From the NCBI GenBank assembly GCA_023257755.1, contig JALRBM010000069.1:1-10586 (forward strand): 10,586 bases of DNA, written 5' to 3'. The notes under the pieces are model-generated. The model saw nothing but the letters and a program-made list of their open reading frames with translations, was not told the origin of the DNA and did not search any database. Of the stretch, positions 5,737 through 10,586 are shown in pieces. Each line of letters starts with the position of its first letter. Positions within the stretch are counted from its first letter, which is position 1. The position numbers and the translations under genes are program-made. This DNA is from Candidatus Saccharimonadia bacterium (GTDB lineage Bacteria; Patescibacteriota; Saccharimonadia; Saccharimonadales; Saccharimonadaceae).

Positions 5737-6192
5737 ATGGCCAACGAACGGCCACTGATGCAGCGCGTCCTCGCCTGGGCCCAGTCCTACACGGATCTGA
5801 AGAAGTCCATCGAGGCGGCGCTGGAGAACGCCCCTACCGGCAGTGCCCTGCACCAGACGCTCACCGAGCTCCTGGAGCAGCTCAAGCCGCAGGGCGTCTT
5901 CTTCAACGCCAAGATCTCCAAGCCCCTCAACACCAGGAAGTCCGCCGGCGCCACCGCCCAGGACACCTGGCTGGCGGACCACGTCGACATGCTCGACGAG
6001 CTGGAGGCCAACCTCCGCTCGATCCAGGCGGGCTTCGACGACCTCCGCCCCGAGGGGACCACCGTGCCCGCCGTCACCGAGGAGGCTCCGCCCACGAGGG
6101 TGATGGTCTCCCCGACCGACGGCGAGGCACCCCCCAGGGTCAGGCGCGCCGCCGCCCGGCGCACCCAGCCCGCCCAGCCCACCAACAACTGA
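5737..6192 (+). CDS. Unrecognised helical protein with Pro-rich basic tail, 151 aa
   Basis: I choose ATG at 5737 over the in-frame ATG at 5725 because the latter overlaps a GGAGG (5727-5731) that stands 5 bases before 5737. I do not recognise the family. Residues 1-107 look almost wholly alpha-helical and amphipathic (for example VLAWAQSYTDLKKSIEAALE and DHVDMLDELEANLRSIQAGF), suggesting a helical bundle or coiled-coil. Residues 108-151 are low-complexity, rich in Pro, Thr and Ala, with a basic cluster RVRRAAARR. There is no signal peptide or membrane helix, so it is probably cytoplasmic. It is the first gene of a transcription unit; the next gene begins 42 bases later and encodes a large membrane protein, so a shared pathway or complex is likely but not shown. 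Codon third positions are almost all G or C. Confidence 0.72.
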   Translation: MANERPLMQRVLAWAQSYTDLKKSIEAALENAPTGSALHQTLTELLEQLKPQGVFFNAKISKPLNTRKSAGATAQDTWLADHVDMLDELEANLRSIQAGFDDLRPEGTTVPAVTEEAPPTRVMVSPTDGEAPPRVRRAAARRTQPAQPTNN

Positions 6193-6197
6193 CAGAA

Positions 6198-6232
6198 GGG
6201 GGACAAAGCCCCCACATGAAAGGAGGTGATCC
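6198..6232 (+). promoter_or_regulatory. Hairpin plus full-length anti-SD complement before the 531-aa gene
   Basis: GGGGG (6198-6202) and CCCCC (6209-6213) form a small stem right after the first stop. Then AAAGGAGGTGATCC (6219-6232) is complementary over 14 bases to the usual bacterial 16S rRNA 3' end (GGATCACCTCCTTT). The core AGGAGG lies 8 bases before the ATG at 6235, which fixes that start over the GTG at 6226 lying inside the site. Confidence 0.8.
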
Positions 6233-6234
6233 GC

Positions 6235-7830
6235 ATGGCACCCAACGTGCTCATGTGGATCTTCGTTTCTCTACTGGGGGCTGGAACCCTCGTGATCGCG
6301 TTCACCCGAAGCGTGAAGCTCGGCATCCACGGCGTCGCCCTCGCGGGCTTCCTCGCTGTGATCATGCTCACCACGCTTCCGCTGTTCGTCATCGTGGCGT
6401 TCGGCAGCATCTGGCTCATCTCGCTGGCGATCGTCGCCGGCTGGTGGACCAGGATGGAGAAGTTCGGCAACTGGATGGCCGTGGTCGCACCAAGCTTCGC
6501 CGTCATGGTGCTCGTCACCGTGTACGGCATGGCCGCCGGCCCGTCCGGCAACGCGAACACGGTCCAGATGACCCTCCCCCTCCCCGGGGGTGGTGTCCAA
6601 CTGGCGGCCGTCGTCGACTCCCTGCGAGTCGAGGACACCACCCCGGACGAGCGCGCCAAGCGCTACGCGGCCATCATGGCCGAGCACTGCCCGAACGGTG
6701 TCCGCTACTTCGCCGACGAGGCGGAGCCGGGTACCAACCAGATGGGTCCGACCATCCAGGTCGGCACCGTCAAGGCGGCCCAGTACCGCTGGGACGTCAA
6801 GAAGACGTGCGACGTTGTGTGGCTCGCCACCACCGTCCACTCCCTCAAGTACGGCGCGAACCTCAACCAGACCTTGGTCATGGACGAGGCGCGGTCGTAC
6901 CTGGCCGACCCGGCCAAGCGGATTGCCGCCGTGCAGTTCGTGGACGCCGAAGTCGTCGAGTTCCGTCTCGTCGACGCCGGCGAGACGCCGTATCGATCGC
7001 TCGGCATGATCCCTGGCAAGAAGGGTGAAATGCCGACGCTCACGCAGTTCAGCAACCAGCCGGCCCTCGGGTACGCGCTGGTGGCCGTGCTGCGGGACAA
7101 GACCGTTCGGCACTACCGGGTCAGCTGCGACATCCAGTTCTCCAGCCCCCTGGAGATTCCGGGTGTCGCCAAGCCGGAGAAGGCGGAAGTTCCGCCCAAC
7201 CCGAAGAAGTACCCGCCGACCGTGGTGACCACGCCGCCGAGCACGACGAAGACGACGACTCCGACCACGGAGACGACGCCGCCGTCCACCTCGACGAGCA
7301 CCACCACGACCACCCCGGGGACGTCCACGTCGACCACGACAACGACAACCCCGCCTTCGTCGACGACCACCACGACGACGGAGACCACCTCCACCACCAC
7401 GACCACTACCACTTCGCCGCCGTCCTCGACAACCACGACGACGAACACGAAGGGTGATGGTCCGGCGCCATCCGGCATCCCCACCGACACCACACAGGGT
7501 CCAGTGGAGTCGGAGGCTCCGGTGGAGACCACCCAGGCCAACCCCGGCACCCAGCCGGAACAGGCCGACCCGGGCCAGTCGGCCCCTGGGGGAACCCAGG
7601 AGCCGACGCAACAGCCCGTCCCCACTGTGGAGGAGACCGGCGGCGCCGAGCCGTCCAACCCCCACACCGGTGACGTCGACCCCGACGCCGCCATCACCAC
7701 CACCGTCCAGGCCATGAGCATGGGCGGGACCAACGGCGCGGGCCTGCTGGTGGGCATCGTGGCGTTCATCGCCATGGTGATCGCCAGCTCCTTCGTGCGT
7801 CGCAGGGAGATCGAGGCCGGCAACGGCTGA
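6235..7830 (+). CDS. Polytopic membrane protein with unknown ectodomain and Thr-rich stalk, 531 aa
   Basis: I do not recognise the family. Four hydrophobic segments lie at about 4-23, 29-48, 50-71 and 79-101. Loops 1-2 (TRSVK) and 3-4 (TRMEKF) are positive and the others neutral, so the positive-inside rule puts the N-terminus and everything after helix 4 outside the cell. Residues about 110-325 form a mixed alpha/beta domain with cysteines at 152, 192 and 298. Residues about 329-406 are nearly all Thr, Ser and Pro, a mucin-like stalk and probable glycosylation region. Residues 407-500 are rich in Pro, Gln, Glu and Gly. A last helix at 502-521 is followed by RRREIEAGNG, placing the tail inside. 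The design suggests a surface-displayed domain tethered at both ends. It is co-transcribed with the 151-aa gene, and a long hairpin follows the stop. Codons are heavily GC-ending. Confidence 0.82.
   Translation: MAPNVLMWIFVSLLGAGTLVIAFTRSVKLGIHGVALAGFLAVIMLTTLPLFVIVAFGSIWLISLAIVAGWWTRMEKFGNWMAVVAPSFAVMVLVTVYGMAAGPSGNANTVQMTLPLPGGGVQLAAVVDSLRVEDTTPDERAKRYAAIMAEHCPNGVRYFADEAEPGTNQMGPTIQVGTVKAAQYRWDVKKTCDVVWLATTVHSLKYGANLNQTLVMDEARSYLADPAKRIAAVQFVDAEVVEFRLVDAGETPYRSLGMIPGKKGEMPTLTQFSNQPALGYALVAVLRDKTVRHYRVSCDIQFSSPLEIPGVAKPEKAEVPPNPKKYPPTVVTTPPSTTKTTTPTTETTPPSTSTSTTTTTPGTSTSTTTTTTPPSSTTTTTTETTSTTTTTTTSPPSSTTTTTNTKGDGPAPSGIPTDTTQGPVESEAPVETTQANPGTQPEQADPGQSAPGGTQEPTQQPVPTVEETGGAEPSNPHTGDVDPDAAITTTVQAMSMGGTNGAGLLVGIVAFIAMVIASSFVRRREIEAGNG
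7219..7455 (+). repeat. Thr/Ser/Pro codon repeat tract in the 531-aa gene
   Basis: This is an imperfect triplet repeat dominated by ACG, ACC, ACA and ACT (Thr), with TCG/TCC (Ser) and CCG (Pro) inserts. Synonymous codons are mixed, so the protein repeat is purer than the DNA repeat, which points to selection on the Thr-rich product. The tract also makes long Val-rich frames on the opposite strand, which are artefacts. Confidence 0.85.
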
Positions 7831-7844
7831 TCTCTTTCCTGACA

Positions 7845-7883
7845 GGGAGCGGCGGATGACCCCAGTGGTCGTTCGCCGCTCCC
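7845..7883 (+). terminator. 17-bp hairpin after the GC-rich unit
   Basis: GGGAGCGGCG (7845-7854) pairs perfectly with CGCCGCTCCC (7874-7883). The stem continues inward through G-U, A-T, U-G, G-C, A-T, C-G and C-G pairs to a 5-base loop (7862-7866), giving 17 continuous pairs. It begins 14 bases after the stop. It lacks a T-run, so it may act as a factor-assisted terminator or as a 3' end protector. Confidence 0.6.
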
Positions 7884-7894
7884 TCAACGGAGTA

Positions 7895-7973
7895 GTCATG
7901 TGTACTATTCCAAGGAGTCATCTCCTGTTCGTAGCACCCATTAGGGCGCTCGCAGTTGCAGATGACCCCTTGG
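7895..7973 (+). other. Interrupted inverted repeat with competing pairings
   Basis: CCAAGGAGTCATC (7910-7922) and GATGACCCCTTGG (7961-7973) pair at 12 of 13 positions. The enclosed loop holds AGCACCC/GGGCGCT (6 of 7 pairs, loop ATTA). GATGACCCC also occurs at 7855-7863 inside the preceding hairpin, and GTCAT recurs at 7895-7899, so alternative foldings are possible. No credible protein frame lies here. It could be a small RNA, a second terminator or an operator; the sequence alone does not decide. Confidence 0.4.
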
Positions 7974-8044
7974 TTCATCCCATGTTTTGTAATGATCTGA
8001 CTTAACCTTCAATGCGGTCTTTAACAATCCGATAAGCGTAAGTA

Positions 8045-8073
8045 TTTACATTTTTCAAATTTTGTTATATAAT
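8045..8073 (+). promoter_or_regulatory. Strong promoter of the LPKTG surface protein gene
   Basis: TTTACA (8045-8050) and perfect TATAAT (8068-8073) are 17 bases apart in an AT-rich setting. Transcription would start near 8080, leaving a leader of about 45 bases before ATG 8125, with AGGAG at 8113-8117. This is the best -10/-35 pair on the plus strand in the window. Confidence 0.82.
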
Positions 8074-8124
8074 GTATCCAAACTTTTAATTTGGCTCGTG
8101 GAGTGCCAATAAAGGAGAGTGTTT

Positions 8125-9411
8125 ATGAAAAAACTAATTGCCGCTTTGCGGCGCGCACCAAAGCGATTTGGCGCCCTGGCAATCGTGGCAGCCGCGATAC
8201 TTGTACCTGCTGCACTGTTCGCCTGGGGTCCAGACCGACCAACGTTTACGCGTGAGCAGCCTGCTCCTTACGTAACGTTCAACTCAATCACCAACAACGC
8301 CCAAATTGGTGACGAGCGAAACTTCGTTCGCATCAAAGAAGCGGCTGCTCCAAACAGCAGCTACGGCGAAGAGGTGAATCTGCAAGCTGGCAAGGACTAC
8401 GAAGTTTTCGTGTTCTACCACAACAACGCAGCAAGTAACCTTAATGACGAAGCAAACAACTTCAAAGGTATCGCCAAAGACGCCTTCATGCGTGTTCAGA
8501 TGCCTGCCCGTGTCAATGCTGGCGACAAGGCCCGTGTGACCGGATTTGTTGGTGCTTCTAACGCCAACCCAACCCAAGTTTGGGACGAGGCATATGCCAA
8601 AGCAACCGAGAACTTCTCGCTGCGATACGTTCCCGGCTCTGCCAAAATCTTCAACTACGGTTCGACCAACGGCCAGGCTATGCCTGACACGCTTTACACG
8701 ACCGGCGCACCTCTTGGGTTCAATGCCCTGGATGGTAAGGTTCCTGGTTGTAACGAATTCTCTGGTTACGTAACCTTTAAGTTCCGTGCCGACCAGCCTA
8801 ACTTCGAAGTCCAAAAGGAAGTTTCGAAGGCTGGCGAGAACAAGTACGCCGAAGAAGTGACCTCTCTTCCAAACGGCGAAGTAGAGTTCAAAATCAAGTA
8901 CAAAAATACCGGTACGATGCAACAGGACAATGTGATCATCAAGGATAAGCTCCCTGCCGGTCTGACATACGTCCCTGGAAGTACTCAGGTATCTAACGCC
9001 TCGACTGGTAACCAGTGGAAAGCGATTGATAACGACGCAGTTGTTGCCCGCGGTATCAACTTAGGCTCTCACGCCCCCGGCGCTGCAAGCTACGTCAAGT
9101 TCAAAGCCAAAGTTACCGATGCCAGCAAGCTTGAAAAGTGTGGTATCAACACCATGGTAAACACCGCTACTGCTGAAACCGAAAACGGCAGCAAGAGCGA
9201 TACCGCCAGCGTCAAAGTTCAGAAGGACTGTAAACCTAACGAATGTAAGCCAGGCATTCCTGTCGGTGACGAACGCTGTAAAGAAGCTGAAGTCCCAACC
9301 GAGCTACCAAAGACCGGTGCAGGTGATGGTATCTTCGCCCTCCTGGGTGTCGGCGCCCTCATTGCCAGTGTTGGTTACTACGTAGCCAGCCGCCGCTCGC
9401 TTATCGGATAA
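8125..9411 (+). CDS. LPKTG-anchored DUF11-type surface protein, 428 aa
   Basis: The start is ATG 8125, 7 bases after AGGAG (8113-8117); the in-frame GTG at 8119 lies too close to that site. Residues 1-34 are a signal peptide with a basic start (MKKLIAALRRAPKRF) and hydrophobic core. Residues about 45-222 form a first beta domain (YEVFVFYHNNA, SLRYVPGSAKIFN). Residues about 226-366 form a DUF11-type repeat (EFKIKYKNTG, IIKDKLPAGLTYVPGS). A Cys-rich linker (CKPNECKPG, DERC) leads to LPKTG at 394-398, a hydrophobic stretch and ASRRSLIG, the classic sortase sorting signal. The protein should be cut at Thr-Gly and joined to the envelope by a sortase, none of which is encoded here. The strong promoter and private terminator suggest an abundant surface protein. 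Codon use differs from the GC-rich genes to the left. Confidence 0.9.
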   Translation: MKKLIAALRRAPKRFGALAIVAAAILVPAALFAWGPDRPTFTREQPAPYVTFNSITNNAQIGDERNFVRIKEAAAPNSSYGEEVNLQAGKDYEVFVFYHNNAASNLNDEANNFKGIAKDAFMRVQMPARVNAGDKARVTGFVGASNANPTQVWDEAYAKATENFSLRYVPGSAKIFNYGSTNGQAMPDTLYTTGAPLGFNALDGKVPGCNEFSGYVTFKFRADQPNFEVQKEVSKAGENKYAEEVTSLPNGEVEFKIKYKNTGTMQQDNVIIKDKLPAGLTYVPGSTQVSNASTGNQWKAIDNDAVVARGINLGSHAPGAASYVKFKAKVTDASKLEKCGINTMVNTATAETENGSKSDTASVKVQKDCKPNECKPGIPVGDERCKEAEVPTELPKTGAGDGIFALLGVGALIASVGYYVASRRSLIG

Positions 9412-9451
9412 GAGACTGACCGCTCTACTCATGTAGGCATCAGCCTCACCT

Positions 9452-9482
9452 AAACCGCCCCTGTTAAACAAGGGCGGTTTTT
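9452..9482 (+). terminator. Rho-independent terminator of the LPKTG gene
   Basis: AAACCGCCC (9452-9460) pairs perfectly with GGGCGGTTT (9472-9480) over 9 bp, with an 11-base loop and a TTTTT run ending at 9482. It lies 40 bases after the stop. Its T-run abuts the extended -10 of the next gene. Confidence 0.93.
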
Positions 9483-9490
9483 GGTATACT
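9482..9490 (+). promoter_or_regulatory. Extended -10 promoter of the 75-aa gene
   Basis: TGGTATACT is TG, one base, then TATACT (five of six consensus bases). The -35 position (9462-9467, TGTTAA) is poor and falls in the terminator loop. With the usual 6-7 base distance, transcription would start at about 9497-9498, only 2-3 bases before the ATG at 9500. Confidence 0.6.
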
Positions 9491-9499
9491 AGTGACACT

Positions 9500-9727
9500 A
9501 TGGCGAAGCAGAAAAAGAAACGCAACAAGGTATATTCAGGTCAGGGTGCCGCTGTCACCCGACCTACTGTCACGCGGCTTAATGCTGTCCAGCGCAATAA
9601 ACTGCAGCAATGGTGGTTTGATAAAAAGCGCATCGCAAAGCCCGTTCTTATCGGCGTAGCCGCAGCAACCGTGGTTATCTGGCTACTTATTGAACTCGTC
9701 CGAATTATCTTCAGGGGCACTGCTTAG
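9500..9727 (+). CDS. Small basic single-helix membrane protein, 75 aa, probably leaderless
   Basis: The protein starts MAKQKKKRNKVYSG. Residues 1-45 are basic and hydrophilic, with TRPTVTRLNAVQRNKLQQWW followed by FDKKR. A single hydrophobic helix spans about residues 48-70 (VLIGVAAATVVIWLLIELV). Lysine and arginine before the helix place the N-terminus inside. I associate this small family with Saccharibacteria, where no function is known to me. There is no ribosome site, and the predicted transcript starts almost at the ATG, so it is probably translated as a leaderless mRNA. Its last 45 bases overlap the 3' end of the convergent histidine kinase gene. Despite the short length, the clear composition, promoter and plausible domain structure favour a real gene. 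Confidence 0.75.
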   Translation: MAKQKKKRNKVYSGQGAAVTRPTVTRLNAVQRNKLQQWWFDKKRIAKPVLIGVAAATVVIWLLIELVRIIFRGTA

Positions 9728-10586
9728 TCTCTTGACTGGCAAACGGAACCCGAACGTACTCCCCTCGCCCTCAACCGATTCAAACACCATACTGCCGCCG
9801 TGTGCATCGACTACCTTTTTAGCCAAGAAAAGCCCGACGCCAGTGCCATCAGGCCGCTGCTTGCGGGCATTCGTAGCCCGGAAGAATTTTGAAAACAGGT
9901 GCGCTTGCTCTGACTTTGGTACGCCGATTCCTGTATCCTTTACAGTCAATACGGCATCGCCCTCTACGATCTCAAGCTTGATATCAATCGCGGTGCCCTC
10001 ATGCGAATAATAAATTGCATTGTCGATAAAATTCATTAACACTTGCCGCAACTTGCCTTCGTCGACGTAAAGAACAGGAAAGTAAGAAGGCTTCCGAAAC
10101 TTTAGGGTTAGATTGTGCGCTTTTGCCGTGGTTTGCAGACTCTCCACCTCCTGTTCGACAACCTTAGAGAGGTCGATAGGTCGCTGTTCTAACATAAACT
10201 TCCCCGTCTGCAGCCGCGACACATTCAAAAAGTCGTTGATCAAATGGACCATCCGTTCACTACTGATATACGCTTCGCCAAGGAGTTGCCGCTGCGTCGC
10301 CGTGATCTTCCCTACGTCACCCTCAAGCACCATGCTGATGTACCCTTTCACGCTCGTCAGTGGTGTGCGTAATTGATGCGACGCCATACTAACGAACTCG
10401 TCTTTAGCCTCGTCAAGTCTACGTAATTCCGTGTTCGTATGTCTTAATTGTGCCGTGGCTTCTTCTACTTTTGCCTGAAGAGTTTGATTAAACTGACGGA
10501 TCTCCTCAAATCTAAGAGAGTTTTGTATTGCTATTACTAGCTCATTGGCAACTATTTTAAGGATCGCCGAGGTCACGCCGGCGCCG
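9683..10586 (-). CDS. Sensor histidine kinase, N-terminus outside window
   Basis: The frame stays open to the window edge (the codons before 10576 read GAG, then VTSAILKIVA), so 300 residues of a longer protein are present. It would phosphorylate itself on histidine and pass the phosphate to a response regulator. From the 5' side there is the end of a probable GAF domain (ILKIVANELVIAIQNSL), a coiled-coil linker (QTLQAKVEEATAQLRHTNTE), then the HisKA H-box MASHQLRTPLTSVKGY with the phospho-accepting His encoded at 10376-10378. The HATPase domain has the N-box (LRQVLMNFIDNAIYYS), G1 (DTGIGVP), F-box (FSKFFRATNA) and G2 (GTGVGLFLAKKVVDAHGG). All catalytic boxes are intact. No membrane segment is seen in the visible part, and no partner regulator is in the window. 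Its 3' end overlaps the 75-aa gene by 45 bases. Confidence 0.95.
   Translation of the reverse strand, partial: GAGVTSAILKIVANELVIAIQNSLRFEEIRQFNQTLQAKVEEATAQLRHTNTELRRLDEAKDEFVSMASHQLRTPLTSVKGYISMVLEGDVGKITATQRQLLGEAYISSERMVHLINDFLNVSRLQTGKFMLEQRPIDLSKVVEQEVESLQTTAKAHNLTLKFRKPSYFPVLYVDEGKLRQVLMNFIDNAIYYSHEGTAIDIKLEIVEGDAVLTVKDTGIGVPKSEQAHLFSKFFRATNARKQRPDGTGVGLFLAKKVVDAHGGSMVFESVEGEGSTFGFRLPVKRLSSAPEDNSDEFNK

Noticed and set aside
5787..6659. Minus-strand frame (290 codons) across two plus-strand genes
   Set aside because: It spans the gap between two genes with good starts, has low-complexity Ser/Thr/Arg composition and no ribosome site.
7113..7823. Val-rich minus-strand frame (236 codons) opposite the Thr stalk
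   Set aside because: Val codons are simply the complement of the Thr codons. There is no start signal and no domain.
6271..7899. Very long minus-strand open frame (542 codons) opposite the 531-aa gene
   Set aside because: GC-rich codon bias on the plus strand removes stop codons from the opposite strand. The translation is Arg/Gly/His low-complexity with no ribosome site, while the plus frame has a promoter, a strong ribosome site and clear membrane helices.
8284..8922. Minus-strand frame (212 codons) opposite the LPKTG gene
   Set aside because: Shadow frame. The plus-strand gene has a promoter, terminator, signal peptide and sorting signal.
7455..9411. Possible frameshifts or pseudogenes in the surface genes
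   Set aside because: Each frame runs without interruption from a signal-bearing start to a sensible C-terminus, so no broken gene is supported.
1..10586. CRISPR arrays, insertion sequences, integrases, rRNA
   Set aside because: No regularly spaced repeats, no transposase or recombinase motifs, and no rRNA-like sequence were seen. The AAAGGAGGTGATCC at 6219-6232 looks like the 16S anti-SD complement but acts as a ribosome site, not as rRNA.

Overview
The window most resembles a Patescibacteria (CPR) genome, probably Saccharibacteria (TM7). This rests on recognising protein families by eye, not on a search. The pointers are: a 428-aa LPKTG-anchored DUF11-type surface protein, a protein opening MARLPVPGADAGSWGNVLND with a LGFYG-type C-terminus, a 75-aa basic single-helix protein, and a PKD protein with a C-terminal helix. 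All are of kinds I associate with that group. TGA serves as a normal stop at the ends of the genes at 5737-6192 and 6235-7830, which argues against the recoded SR1/Gracilibacteria lineages. Promoters follow the TTGACA-17-TATAAT pattern and most genes have a clear AGGAG-type ribosome site.

Layout. (a) 1-3639 holds secreted and surface proteins: a minus-strand pair (WxL-like protein 337-1380, then a truncated DUF916-like protein 1-326), a plus-strand Ig/PKD membrane protein (1490-2392), and a minus-strand tail-fibre-like protein (2389-3639). The stop codons of the last two share one CTAG. (b) 3751-5367 is on the minus strand: a HIT-family protein (3869-4267), tRNA-Glu(UUC) (4525-4599) and an unrecognised 182-aa protein (4819-5367), separated by hairpin terminators. 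(c) 5530-7883 is a plus-strand GC-rich transcription unit: an extended -10 promoter, a roughly 170-nt leader with mutually exclusive hairpins, a 151-aa helical protein, and a 531-aa protein with four N-terminal helices, an unknown outer domain, a threonine-rich stalk and a C-terminal helix. A 17-bp hairpin closes it. (d) 8045-9482 is a strongly promoted surface-protein gene with its own terminator. (e) 9482-10586 holds a probably leaderless small membrane protein whose 3' end overlaps a convergent histidine kinase that runs off the window.

The common theme is the cell envelope: of ten protein genes, at least six encode exported or membrane proteins and one encodes a sensor kinase. The protein genes between 3869 and 7830 are clearly GC-richer than the genes around them (hand counts per 60 bases: 40 at 4081-4140, 44 at 6061-6120, against 23 at 8881-8940), so this block may be an acquired or differently evolving segment. 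The best candidates for something undescribed are the two-gene unit 5530-7883 with its leader and the WxL-like/DUF916-like pair at the left edge. No CRISPR array, insertion sequence, integrase or rRNA gene is visible.
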